A stretch of 64,000 nucleotides of DNA from Athripsodes cinereus (lineage: Eukaryota > Arthropoda > Insecta > Trichoptera > Leptoceridae): positions 18,117,447-18,181,446 of the forward strand of contig OX388319.1 of the NCBI GenBank assembly GCA_947579605.1, read 5' to 3'. The notes below the pieces were generated by a model, which saw only the letters and a program-made list of their open reading frames with translations, was not told the origin of the DNA and ran no database searches. Below, piece by piece: positions 46,441 through 57,545 of this stretch (positions are counted from its first letter, which is position 1; every line of letters starts with the position of its first letter). The translations under genes were made by a program, and so were the position numbers.

Positions 46441-47659
46441 GGCATACTTACATATAGGCGGAATAAATTGTTTGGATGAAAATTCACAATACTGCAATAG
46501 ACTGACAAACATTTGTCGTTTTACTTCATTTACTGTGTAACGAATAATATTATAATGAAAACAAGTAGAATAGTTCTGCTAGATATTATAATACAATACA
46601 ATACACTGTAGCTTGCATAGGATGAAGTATAAATGTATGATAATATGGAGTCTATTCAAAGAGGATGTGTCACTAAATGTCTATTCCGTTATTGTTGTTT
46701 CAAGTCAAAGTAAAGGCAGAATAACTGATATTTTTAGAGGAGGATTGTCAATGCAAATCACTCGAAAAAAGTAGCAGTAATCTGTGATTGTGATTTTTGT
46801 AGCATGTCTGTAAAGAATGGGCAACAATTGGCAGATTTTTTATCGAAATTAGGTATATGTTCATTTAAAAAAAGAAAAAAGAAACATGTCTTCTAACGAA
46901 AAGTTTTAAAATGCCGATTTTCTAGAAAAACTTTTTTTCTGCAGATACTGTGAATTGGAATGAAATTTCGATAAAAAATCTTTGCGCTTGCACAAACTCA
47001 TGTATAAATCAGGCTTCAACGATTTTATTCATAAATTTGAAAATTTCAGATACTAAGAGAATCACCAGACGTTCATTAGCATGATAAAATTGATAATTGG
47101 AAAATATTCTCATAGATTTGGCACACCATCATATAAAACTTCGCAAAATCCATACATTTCAATATGAAAATCGCATTTATAATTATTACAATTTTTTTTC
47201 TTTTATAGCCAATGAACATTTATTTGATCACATATGAATCTTCTAATGATGTGATTTTGTTTGGAATGGTAGCCCCGTGATTGTTACTTGATGTCATCTC
47301 GATATCTCATATTATCTGTACTCGTTCAGGTGGCTTACTGGCTTCGCAGTATTTGTGTAGATAGATATTATTATTTTAAGTGGTCCTTCTGTGAATGTTC
47401 TGAAAGCGGAGCAGCCTAATAGAATAATGGTTCGTTGTTTGTTACTGTAACTATCACTACTCCAGTATACTACGCTACCTACTAACTGTGTTATCTGCTA
47501 ACTTGTCTAGTAGTAGTTGGCAGTTCTGGGACGGGAAATTGATTTTAAGTTGTCATTGTGAATACCGCTAGTGGTAGTTCTGAAGTAGTGATTTGATCTG
47601 CTGAAAACCGACAGGTATCGAGTAAATCAAAATTTTAACTTTGTTATTCGTTAACGAAA

Positions 47660-47800
47660 ATACTAACCTCTCTCTCTCTTTCTTCAGTCTACTTATTGGA
47701 CAAAGGCTTGCCTCTTGGATTTCCATAATCGTTTGTTAGATGCAATTTTCTTCCAATACAGCCCCACTACCTTCTTAATATGATTAACATTGTTATTTTT
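47660..47800 (-). pseudogene. RTE-like LINE ORF2 end with (GA)n tail
   Basis: On the - strand YWKKIASNKRLWKSKRQAFV then Q and a stop. The W..IA..R..W......A.VQ pattern is the end of another RTE-type subfamily. The 3' side carries GAAGAAAGAGAGAGAG as a microsatellite tail. Confidence 0.5.
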
Positions 47801-48216
47801 GGAAAAAAATATTGCAAGTTACAGTTATTTCGTTTCGATTAAAATTACAATATGAAGGGTGTGGAGGGTCTCAAGCGATTTTCCAATGAGTCGATTGAGG
47901 ACCAATCATAAAAATAATGGATTGAATTAAACAGGCTTATAAAGTTGATTATTTTCTTTTTGCAAAAACTGTTTTTTATTCGTTAAATAACGATTAACAA
48001 ATAAACGCGTTAATGTCCTGCTCTTACCATCTACCAATATAATCGGATTATGTAATTTTGTAGGGAATTCTGGTCAACGTCAATTGTCTTGTCTCTAAAT
48101 TGTTAATTCAGATATTTAATCATTACTAGCTCTGAGGCCGTAGTCCTACATGAAAGAATCTATTGAAAAAGTTTTTAAACTGATATTTAACAAAGTAATG
48201 TATCTTTCTTTTTCAA

Positions 48217-48260
48217 AATCATTCGTAAATGACAGGGTGACCTTAGAAATAAAATAGACT
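48217..48260 (+). repeat. Short LINE-like 3' tail, copy 3 (diverged)
   Basis: AATCATTCGTAAATGACAGG then GTGACCTTAGAAATAAAATAG. The hairpin is broken by an insertion; the rest follows the family order. Confidence 0.35.
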
Positions 48261-48597
48261 ATGATAATTATATTAGGAAATTTATTTTTTCACCCTTCAA
48301 TGTTCCTCCGGATGTATAGGGTGCAACTCTAAATATGTAAAAATGTATGTTACCGCGCTATGTCTGGTAGACAATCCGAGTTGTGATAATGCAACAATAT
48401 CTTGTTCAATATTTGAGATCAGTTTATCCATTCCGTTTTGTGCGGATAAATAGGAATTTACGACTCCTGAGATATCCTGGTGAAGGTGGATTTCTTTTCA
48501 ATACCCATTCCATTTCAAATGAAAAACATACATGCTTATAAACCAATTCAAATGTCATAATGTATTAAATTATACAGTAGACGGGACAAGCTATTAA

Positions 48598-48715
48598 CAT
48601 GTTCAGTTCAGCGATGAGGATATGCCGTCCATCTTGAATATTTGAATTTCTATTGGTATGGAGAGGGCGACTTGCATGTTTGGTCATTTCACTTATGAAA
48701 AATGCCGTGATGGTA
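48598..48715 (-). repeat. MITE-like repeat X, partial copy
   Basis: Reverse complement of the family: TTCAGTTCAGCGATGAGGAT, CCGTCCATCTTGAATA, ACTTGCATGTTTGG, ATGCCGTGATGGT. Confidence 0.55.
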
Positions 48716-49221
48716 TGAATGAATGAACGGAATAAGTCATTGACATAAATATAATATTTATATTATGACGTGGATGTAATATCCTATAATTGATGAATTT
48801 AACTCTGTCTTTGAGGTGCTTTGGGACAAACCACACTTTAATCTTGTCCAATTATAATAATAATAACAGTTTGTACGAAAATAAATATTTCATTATCATA
48901 AAGTGACTATCAATAAAAACATTGAACATGTATTCATATTAATTTTTTGTACGATAAGAATTTCTAATATGATAAGAAACAAATGCTTGCTTAATTTAAA
49001 GACGGTCTAAAGCTTTGGTCTGGAAAAATACAATTGTTTGGGTTGGAATTAATTAAGTGGTATTATTACGAGTATGTTGTTTGTTAATAAATGGTTTCTA
49101 AAGAGTTATCAATTAAATGAATACAACATTCATAGTGGAAAAAATTATGGAGGATCTTGTGAGAAAATTATCCTTAATATTGTAAGAATCTTAATAAGAG
49201 TGGTTCTAGGATAATAGTAAT

Positions 49222-49500
49222 TTTATTTTAAGTGAAATGGAGAGAGTATTTTGAAGATTTGTTTGATTTTAATGGTGCGAATGCAAATGAGTGTGATTGA
49301 AGAGGAAATGAAATTAATAGCAGTGATACAGTATGCATGTTTGAGATTAAGAATGCATCGAAGAACGCTAAGTGTGGTAAAGGGTATGATAGTGTTTCAT
49401 TTGAATTAAATAAGTTTGGTGGACCGAGGACTCTCGCGTGGTGTCTGAAGTTTGTTAACACGTGTTGGAGGGAGGGCGTTTCAGTGAAGGGTTATTAATG
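49222..49500 (+). pseudogene. RTE-like LINE reverse transcriptase, N-terminal part, degraded
   Basis: VKWREYFEDLFDFNG from about 49229 matches the W..YF..L block before the RT domain. After stops and a frame change, the region 49330-49500 reads EIKNASKNAKCGKGYDSVSF, then KFGGPRTLAWCLKFVNTCW and REGVSV. These are the first RT blocks (KN-K-x-G-x-D-x-V). It is an internal ORF2 fragment, unlike the other copies, which are 3' ends. Confidence 0.6.
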
Positions 49501-50320
49501 ATGGTATGGTGGATATATAAAAAATGATGAACGATGGGATATTGGAAAGATGAAATTTCAGATGATGAAACATTGATGAATAGGTAATTGATGTAACATA
49601 GATGGACAAATATCTACCTATCGTGTTTCGGAAAATTGTACAAATCTTATAGGTATACCCATACCGATAAAGATCATAATATAAACTATGTGAGATCATG
49701 TCTGTGGAACTCAGTTACGTCAATCTCCATTTATTGATTTAGGCCTTGATTATTATTTTCTATGTGAAGTCGGTTATGAAATCAGTAAATAAATAAAACG
49801 CTCAAAATATTGAATCCAGATTGTATTGAAATATTAGCAAATATACCTACATATATTATAAAACAATATACAAAATAATATCGCGCGGAATAAAAACAAA
49901 TAACATTTCATTTGCTATCGATTTTCGTACTGCTAACCACAACATATTATTATGGTGAACGTTGTATAGAGAGCCTTACTAGTGAACAGGCGATGGAGCG
50001 TATTTTTATTTTAACATCACATGATACTCTGTTTATCTTTATCTGTAATACATTACGACATTTCCTGAAAGTGGGCTAATTAGAGAAAAAACTTCTCATA
50101 ATAAACGTAATAGTCACATGTCGTTATCTCAAAGCTACATACATATGACATTCAGGAATTATTGGGAAACTTATTCTGTTTTGTGGTCTCTGCAGATAAA
50201 ATTTGAGTCACTTTTTTAGATAATGTTATTTAATAAAATTTAGCATATACAAAAATGCAGAAATGATACTCGGAAGGAAATAATCTGAACACGAACTTTC
50301 TTGAAATTTTTGTATTGATA

Positions 50321-50602
50321 TCTAAGTACACATAGAAGAAAGTCGTGTTAGTTACACCATTTATGACTCAAGAATGGCTGTACCGATTTGAATGATCTCT
50401 GATTTGTTGGGTTCTTCTTCGCCCCGTATAGCCGATAGGCTATTAAAATATCTTACAAATTCACGGGTAGAAAAATTACGAAGAAAATTATTTACGCCAT
50501 AGATTGTGAATTTCAGGACAATTACGGGAGTTTGTAAAGAGATTAGAAACATTGATTCATTCATTGATTGTTAGGCGGTACGAAGTTCGCTAGGTCAGCT
50601 AG
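50321..50602 (+). mobile_element. Non-autonomous Helitron, family 1, short copy
   Basis: It starts TC after A (50320) and ends CTAG before T (50603), the classic A|TC...CTAG|T insertion. Body words: AACTCAAGAATGGCTGTACC-like, CGATAGGCTATTAAAATATC, ACAAATTCACGGG. It ends GCGGTACGAAGTTCGCTAGG then TCAGCTAG, with the small CGAA/TTCG pairing just before the end. 282 bp, no coding capacity. It aligns with 54321-55170. Confidence 0.78.
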
Positions 50603-51311
50603 TTTTTTTTTAAAAGGCAGCGAAGGGAGAGTTGGAAACATCAGAGGGGAATCTTTTGAAATACCTACATTCTGTAGTCTTTTGATATATTTTTTTCTAT
50701 TAAGGAGTTGAATCGACTTAATTGCTAAGCAATTTTAATTAATTTATATCCATCTTTAAGGAAACAGTTATAATTTAAATGAAAACGGAAAGGCGAAACC
50801 GGATGAAAAATAATGCGGATCGTGTGAAATACTTTACACCAATCATTCGTTGATGAAAAGACATTTTGCCTTATGCCAAAACATGCATATGTACATAAAA
50901 ATAAATATAATTTATATTGTGGTGTTGACCACTGAAATATTTCCAATGAAAGTAAATTAATGTTTATTTTATTATTTGTAACATTTTATTTTGATTACAC
51001 AAGAGAACAAATACGTGATAATAATTTGTGATTCATTGTTGAATGCCAAGCGTTAAACTTTATAACATTATTCAACAATATTATTTTCAATCAATACGCT
51101 TATATTTTAGTGTTCATATTTTAAGATTAAAATTTATTTAATGAAATGGTCATTCGTCAGTTCATTATTCGTATTTTTGATAGCTGGATGATGAATGGAA
51201 TTTCGATTAAATTGTAGTATTTTCATAACATTAACCATAAGCATACCTGTAGGTATGATTTTTCTACAATATTTTTTACCTGAATTATTCTTGTTCAATA
51301 TTTTATAAAGT

Positions 51312-51527
51312 TTATTCTTTTAATATACCTAAGTCTTCTTTAATATGTTCTATTGACACTTGATTGCTTTTTGACAATGCTTTTGTGTGGAGTTTATAAA
51401 AAAAATCTGATAAATACTGGATTTCTGTATTGAAATCAACTGCTTCAAGCCTGATCTGATGAACCTTAATTCTACAAGATGCTAATGTTTTCAAGATAAG
51501 ATTAAAAATTTCCTCTTTCGTATAAAG
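51312..51527 (-). CDS. Candidate terminal exon of an unrecognised - strand gene
   Basis: On the - strand a good acceptor (CTGTTTTTCAG) precedes an open frame that includes KEEIFNLILKTLASCRIKVH, QIRLEAVDFNTEIQYLSDFF, YKLHTKALSKSNQ and ends DLGILKE, TAA at 51312-51314. Residue use is protein-like (charged, amphipathic, low in runs). A second acceptor 13 bases inside (ACGAAAG|AG) would match the phase of the exon at 51681-51779. I do not recognise the family and cannot exclude a pseudogene. Confidence 0.4.
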   Translation of the reverse strand, partial: LYTKEEIFNLILKTLASCRIKVHQIRLEAVDFNTEIQYLSDFFYKLHTKALSKSNQVSIEHIKEDLGILKE

Positions 51528-51680
51528 CTGAAAAACAGCTATTTATTTGTGTTGTGAAAAAAAAAGATTTTTAGGATGGGAGGAGGCCTATGCCGCACGA
51601 ATGAATTAAGGATCTTGTGGTTGTAGTCTTCTGATCACTTGCTTTTAAATAAATAAATAAATAAATAAAGAAAACTTTAC

Positions 51681-51779
51681 TGGTATCCAAATATGAAGTA
51701 TCAAGTACATTTCTAACGAGAGTACCAAAATGCGGACTTATTGCATATTTAATTTCTTCCAGCCAATCCGGAATAATAG
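51681..51779 (-). CDS. Candidate internal exon of the same - strand gene
   Basis: Acceptor TTTTTAG on the - strand at 51780-51786, donor ACCA|GTAAAG at 51675-51680. It is 99 bases with two leading and one trailing base; it reads IIPDWLEEIKYAISPHFGTL then VRNVLDTSYLDT. It lies 150 bases upstream of the terminal exon, a plausible short intron that contains an ATTT tetranucleotide run. A further open piece at 51923-52010 (YPIELETIAGVKHFFTSNEF) has an acceptor but no donor and then a stop, so the gene may be broken. Confidence 0.38.
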
Positions 51780-52178
51780 CTAAAAATAAAAATAAAAAAT
51801 ACACATCGATAAAATATATATGTACACATATATAAACAAATACTAAATAAGATACTAAAAAAAACTTTAAATTAGAAGGCACTCAACTTTTCACAGTAAT
51901 TTGGAATAAGATTTATATCCTATGCCAGCATTTCAATGCATGTTAAAGTAAATTCATTTGAGGTAAAAAAATGTTTGACACCAGCAATAGTTTCTAGCTC
52001 TATGGGGTATCTGTACTAGGGCCTTAGTTTTGTATAAAAGTTTCCACGTTATATTCTTATTTACTCCCACAATAAATGTCATGTTATATTTGCTAAGTTA
52101 TTATTGTAGAAGAGTAACAGTTGTAGTAAAATTTGTCGTTATTATTTTTATTCTTTACCATCGTGGTTTTATATATTA

Positions 52179-52454
52179 CTAGATGTTCTTACCCGGCGTC
52201 GCCAGGGTAAATTTCATAAAAATTTTCGTTATGGCAATACGTGACAGCAGAACTTTAGTCATACAAACGTCACTTTCATACAAAAATACAATCCTAATTT
52301 CCGACTTTTCCGTTAGAATTTCCAAAAAATTTTCTTTCATGCAAACCGTCTCCTGATAATTACCAACACGACAAAAAAGAATCAGCCAATTCGGTTCAGC
52401 CGTTCTCAAGTTATGGGAGAACATACATGGTCAACTCATTTTTATTTATATAGA
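52179..52454 (-). mobile_element. Non-autonomous Helitron, family 2
   Basis: Read on the - strand it starts TCTATATAAATAAAAATGAG after A and ends ACATCTAG before T. A 6-bp hairpin, CCTGGC-GAC-GCCGGG, lies 9-10 bases before the CTAG end, exactly as in Helitrons. It contains CATAACTTGAGAACGGCTGA and AAATTTACCCTGG, words frequent in insect Helitron families. 276 bp, no coding capacity. Confidence 0.88.
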
Positions 52455-52924
52455 TATACGTGGTATTATCGTTTTCAACATCTGTCTTCTGCAAATGGGA
52501 ATTGTCAATCAGGAAACATAACGAAAGGAACTATTATCATTAAAAGGAAATATATTCTGCGGTTTATTTGCTTGTTTTGATACGAAATAACGTAAAAAGT
52601 ATTATATATTCCCCTTGCCTTAGAGGTATTCAGTTTACTTTAGTCATTGATAAGATTTACTATAGTAAATTTCAATGTTTGTCATATTAGAACTACTGCA
52701 AAAGGGAAATTCTGCTTGTTTAAATGCACGATCTTCCATAGTTAATTGATTCCATTTAAAGGGAGTTCAAATTCAGTTATCAGTAAAGACTTTTATAAGT
52801 CTTGTTCATCCCCATTTCAAGATTTTCAAAATTTAAAGAAGTGATTCGGACAAAATTTTTGATAATGGTTGCTGCGATTATATCATATTAGTCAAAAAAG
52901 AAAGATAATTATACTTACGTAATT

Positions 52925-53170
52925 GTTCCGTGGACTATCTTGCAAAGAATTGGTCTGCCATTCATTCTCGTAAGTTTTCGAGTGTTCTTTAAAAGGCAGG
53001 TGTTCGAAAAAATGAAAGCCATTTTACAAATTCAGCGGTGAGGTTTGCCACCCATCTTGAATGTTTTGGTATTTTGCTGGTACGCAGAAGACAGAGGTTA
53101 TGTTTGTTACATGCGGCTGATTTGCTGGCTACCCCATTTGTGGGATATGCAGTGAAGGTAAAGTAGTAGT
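52925..53170 (-). repeat. MITE-like repeat X, nearly complete copy
   Basis: On the - strand: CCTACTACTACTTTACCTTC, CATATCCCACAAATGGGGTA, GCCAGC, ACATTCAAGATGGGTGGCAA, ACCTCACCGCTGAAT, ACACCTGCCTTTTAAAGAAC, ACTCGAAAACTTACGAGAAT. Together with 30447-30706 it sets the family consensus. Confidence 0.72.
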
Positions 53171-53803
53171 AGGTTATGTAATCAAATTAAATTTATACAT
53201 TCATCAAAAATTCAATAATTAAAACTTGTCTTAATACTATGTTCTGACTTAGGTATATATTTTTGAAAATCTAAAACAGACGCTGCTCAGAAAGGACATT
53301 TTTCACCTTCTTACATCTAATTATGAGAAATGGTCGATATTGAAAAGATATAAATTTCGGTATTTAAATATTTATAACTTGCTCTATGTATCTTGGTCAA
53401 CCTATGTATGTTATAATATCATTTTGTTCATATTGTTGTAAGTTCGTCCAGACTATGTACTACACGGATGCTTTACCTAAATCCTTTTGTAAATAATAAA
53501 TTTTTCATTTTATAATTTGTTTATCACACAACCGGTTTGAATAGTGTCAATCTAGAAGACGTCGTTGCTTTTTGTATATCCATCCATATCCCCATGGCAT
53601 ATGATACAAGCTAACAGCTGATCGTCTTCTCTGCGGCATAAAAATGTTCAAAAATAATCATGAAAAAAGTAAATTCTCAAGTGTATTCCCTTCTCCCTTC
53701 CTTCCTCTTCCTCTTTCAATAATCATTTTTTTTAAATATTGTGCTGTTAAATTGTTCATAGTTAAGATACTTTAATTGGCGATGTAAATAATTAACTGTA
53801 TTC

Positions 53804-53851
53804 TAAATCATTCGCAAACGAGTGGATGGCCTTAAAAAGAATAGAATAGAA
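53804..53851 (+). repeat. Short LINE-like 3' tail with (AATAG)n end, copy 4
   Basis: AATCATTCGCAAACGAGTGG, ATGGCCTTAAAAAGAATAGA, ATAGAA. CATTCG pairs with CGAGTG through one G-U pair. The upstream 100 bases (pyrimidine-rich TTCCTTCCTCTTCC) may be part of the same element. Confidence 0.5.
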
Positions 53852-54320
53852 TTTACTGTATTATTGTATTATCAATTGTCAAAGCTGTTGTGTCTATTAA
53901 AAATAAAATAAATGAATATAAAATAAATATTGACCGTCATAAATTGAGCTAAATATCAGCTGTTAAAAGCTTCGAAATGAATGAATCAATTAATAATCCG
54001 GCAATTATGAGGCTTATAGATACAAATAATAATGTTATATATGTATTGTACTATTTCCATTCTCCGCAAGGAATAGCTTACATAAATAAATAATATATTC
54101 GGGAATAAATTATTATGATTTACATATTGGTTTATTATTTCATACAGAGGCGTTGTATCATAAGAAATTCATGACTATGTACCATTTTACGTCGGTTGGT
54201 TAATTTACATAAATACAATATAATAAAATATAGTAGTAGGTATGTAAACTATAGGGTAGATGTGATATACCTAGTAATTATTATATGATGCCTTTTCAGC
54301 ATATGTAGTTTCTTATTTCA

Positions 54321-55170
54321 TCTATATAAAAAAGAAAGTGGTGTTTGTAACACCATTCACAACTCAAGAATGGCTGTACCGATTTCAATGATCTTTGATT
54401 TGTTGGTTTCTTCTCCGCTCCGAATAGCCCATAGGCTATTAAAATATCTTACAAATTCACGGGAAGAAAAATTACGAAAAAAAATATTTACACCATACAT
54501 TTTTAATTTCAATAAAAAATGCAATATGTAGAATTATACAAAATCAACGATGAAGTTTTTTTTATGAAATGACGACGATGAAATTTCAATTTTGAAAGAG
54601 TAATGTAAAGAACTTTTATAAATTTAAAATTAATAGGTATCTAATTAAAAAAATAAATTAGCACCTACATAATTATATTACGTATGTTCAGCAGATAATT
54701 TATAAACAAATCTGAGTTAAGTATAGTTATTCAACATAAATGAATTGAATTTTTTTACACTATACGATGACACACTTGGACAATTACGGGAGTTTGTGAA
54801 GAGATTAAAAATATTAATACATACATACATCTTCTTCCCCTTGTCCTAGCTGGGTCGGGGGCCCATTGCGCCTAGGTACCTCCTCCAGAGATCCCTGTCC
54901 ACCGCTGCTTCCAGGACCTCTGGCCACTCCAAACCAAGTCTTTCATCACACAAGTTTGACACCTGCCCTCGCCAGCTTCTTCTAGGGCGGCCCACCGGTC
55001 TTCTGCCCTCTCCCACAGCCTCCAAAGATCTAAGTGGTAGTCTGTCCTCTGGCATGCGGAGAACGTGACCCAGCCATCGCAACTGCGACCTCTCTATATG
55101 CAGGAGTACCATTAAAAATATTAATCACTCATTGATTGTTTAGCGGTACGAAGTTCGCTGAGTCAGCTAG
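54321..55170 (+). mobile_element. Non-autonomous Helitron, family 1, long copy with nested LINE
   Basis: A|TC at 54320-54321 and CTAG|T at 55167-55171. It is homologous to 50321-50602 at both ends, with about 265 extra bases (about 54513-54778) of unknown origin and a LINE insertion (54819-55110). Shared words: ACTCAAGAATGGCTGTACCG, AGGCTATTAAAATATCTTAC, ACAATTACGGGAGTTTG, GCGGTACGAAGTTCGCTGAG. Confidence 0.8.
54819..55110 (-). mobile_element. RTE-like LINE, 5'-truncated, nested in Helitron
   Basis: Flanked by perfect 15-bp duplications ATTAAAAATATTAAT (54804-54818, 55111-55125). The - strand frame is open over the whole insert: HIERSQLRWLGHVLRMPEDR, LPLRSL, GRRPVGRPRRSWRGQV and DRDLWRRYLGAMGPRPS, stop at about 54848. 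An ATGT microsatellite tail follows. It is GC-rich against its host. The uninterrupted relative at 50321-50602 shows the empty site (ATTAGAAACATTGAT). A recent insertion. Confidence 0.88.
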
Positions 55171-55792
55171 TAATATTATACCTACTCGTAAAGCGGAGGA
55201 ATATTAGGCAGTACATAATATTACTTTCCTAACATATTGTTGTTGTATAATGATATTGTTTTATATTTGTTCTGAAACATCTATGTAGTTCTTTGTTGAA
55301 ATATTCTTATTTTAAGATAGTATTTTTTTTTTAAAAACATAATTAATATTCCACATAAATTTATTCAGAGAAACCTCGAGTATTTTCGTCAATATATACT
55401 GATTGACAATTTCAAGAGGTTTCATTTTTAAAAATAAATACTTTCATCAGTATGAATTTTCACTCTGTGAAGTACATACTCTAGAATTATTCTTATTTGA
55501 ATACTGGAAATAAAATAGGGGCTAAGCGCCAATGCCCAAAAAAGTATAAGTGTCATGCCTATCTGTTTTCGGCTCTTAGATCCATCGAAAAATTCCTTAG
55601 TCGGTGAGTGCCATACATTGTTATTTAAAAAAAATAATAGGATAAGAATAACATAAAATAAATAATAAAACATAAAATCAAAGAGAAGATAAATTATGTA
55701 AATCGTTATAATAGAAGCGATGATAAACTGTGAATGAAGGTCGTTAAGAGGGTCTGCTGTTGCCACCATCCTCAGACATTCAGACGGAAAAG

Positions 55793-55795
<3 letters not shown>

Positions 55796-55842
<47 letters not shown>
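55796..55842 (+). repeat. (GA)n microsatellite
   Basis: An uninterrupted GA dinucleotide run of 47 bases. It follows a GC-richer segment (CTCAGACATTCAGACGG) with no recognised function. Confidence 0.97.
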
Positions 55843-55844
<2 letters not shown>

Positions 55845-56435
55845 GTGTTTATCAGGAAGTATTATGTTGAATAATCCGGTTGTATTTTGCTACCCTTTAA
55901 AATATTTTTGTATTTGTCTATTTGACAAACATTACTAGCAGACTCGATATCAGAACTTCTATTTCAATATTTTGTAATAATTAACCCTAAAATTTTATAG
56001 AGCTAGTTCATATCATATTAAGGTACTTAATTTGAATTTCAACTTGTCGAAATCGTAGATTGCGGAGTGTTTTTGGAATTGTCGAAGGCAGTTTTTTTTA
56101 AACAATACTTAATATTCTGAATTCTATAAATAAGTGATTAACATACACGCACGAGATTTTCCTATTATTATTTTTTGTAACCAAATTAAAAAACCCATAA
56201 TATATGAATAATATACTTATTGAGAAATACATAAAGCTAATTGACGGGTTTATTTTGATTTTGATCAGAAAATAAGTGATTTATCCATTAGACTTGTAGT
56301 ATATATATTTTATACTGACTGTTTTTATTTATTTGAAATTGAGGCGTCCGCTTGAATAAGGACCCATGGACCCTTGAGTCTTTTTTTCCGATGAAATGAA
56401 AAGAGTGTTACTGTATTTAAAAATACCTCTAGTAC
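55843..56435. other. AT-rich stretch, no gene seen
   Basis: No repeats or frames that I can support. Confidence 0.4.
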
Positions 56436-56439
56436 TTTA

Positions 56440-56665
56440 AATAAGAGATAGTGTGAAAAAGCGCGGACGACCTAGAACTATGCCACTCGAACCCGTGTAT
56501 CAAATTCTCAAGGGCGGCTGCGTGTTGAGTAAAAAAATCGGTGTGCTTGTATGAGAAATTGCGTGAATGTGGAGGAAGCGAAAGAAGTATATATGGATAG
56601 ATCAATATGGCACTCTATTCTCTCTGCCTTCACCACTTAGGACACGGCGTGAGGCTATTGTTAGA
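56440..56665 (+). pseudogene. RTE-like LINE ORF2 end, subfamily A, degraded
   Basis: KKRGRPRTMPLEPVYQILKG then CVLSK, with frameshifts before CVNVEEAKEVYMDRSIW-like and SAF/TTxDTA-like words and GGCGTGAGG. It aligns with 38968-39210 over its whole length. It has several disabling changes. Confidence 0.65.
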
Positions 56666-56849
56666 CTGAAGCAGTTACCTCCACACCTTGGTTTCAAAAT
56701 CTTCAGGAATCTTTAAAATGCTTAAAACAATGTCAATAGGTAATGTATGGAAGTTAGAATTTACTGATGTAAAATTTTACCGTGGAAGCTTCCACTAAGA
56801 ATATGTATTCCACTCTTTTCTATTAGTTTTCGAGATATTTAACATCCTC

Positions 56850-56980
56850 AATTTAACAATGAGGTATGTTACCCAGTCTGAATATCCAATTTTAAATTAT
56901 TAGTGCGTAGATGACAAACTGTACATTTTTTTATTTTATTAGTCCATTGGTTACCGTATCTGTGGGAGATGCCGTGATGG
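56850..56980 (-). repeat. MITE-like repeat X, diverged copy
   Basis: TTTAACAATGAGGTATGTTA, CCCAGTCTGAATATC, ATCTGTGGGAGATGCCGTGA, TGGTA, ending in GATAGATAG. Reverse orientation. Confidence 0.45.
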
Positions 56981-57439
56981 TAAAGATAGATAGATTTATT
57001 TTTATCGTTAGACGGTATAAAATGCTAAAGATCGGTAATCACGAGTTGATAACTGCCATATTTCGTAATGTTACTATCATTCGTGCTAAGAACGTAACGT
57101 TATTATGTATTATTATTATTGTAAGTTGTAACAAGGAATGAAACCTTCTAAGAAAGTATGGTAATAATATCACAACCACACATTCAACATAAATAAACTT
57201 TATGGCAAAACTCTATACTCCTTACGTTAAATAATTGTATTAAGTATGTACTTAACGATATATTCCTTAACCTATAAATTATTTTATTATATTATCACCT
57301 GAAAATTATTTTCGTACTGTTTTTTTCCTTTTATTCACTTCAGCGATTCCATGTAGTATTAAAATGTTCGGTGCTTCCTTTGTTCAACTTGGTTCGATAA
57401 CCAATTAAATTTTTTAACGTGAATGACAATTAAATAAGG

Positions 57440-57545
57440 AAGTCCATCAAAAAGATGGAAAGACAGCTGGTCTTCAGCAAGAGGCAATAACTTCCGACTA
57501 ACAGATCGATGATCTACATCACGAAAAAAAGAAGAAGACAACTAA
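57440..57545 (+). pseudogene. RTE-like LINE ORF2 end, subfamily B, with (AAG)n tail
   Basis: GSPSKRWKDSWSSARGNNFR then LTDR, followed by AAAAAAAGAAGAAG. The KRWKDSW block and the tail match the element at 40629-41060. Confidence 0.5.

Noticed and set aside
52620..52740. - strand ATG frame (MEDRAFKQAEFPFCSSS) as first exon of the 51-kb gene
   Set aside because: Short, weak donor, no phase-consistent partner that I could find.
55428..55769. 113-codon - strand hydrophobic ORF
   Set aside because: Composition follows the AT-rich DNA (Ile/Leu/Phe/Tyr runs); no motif.
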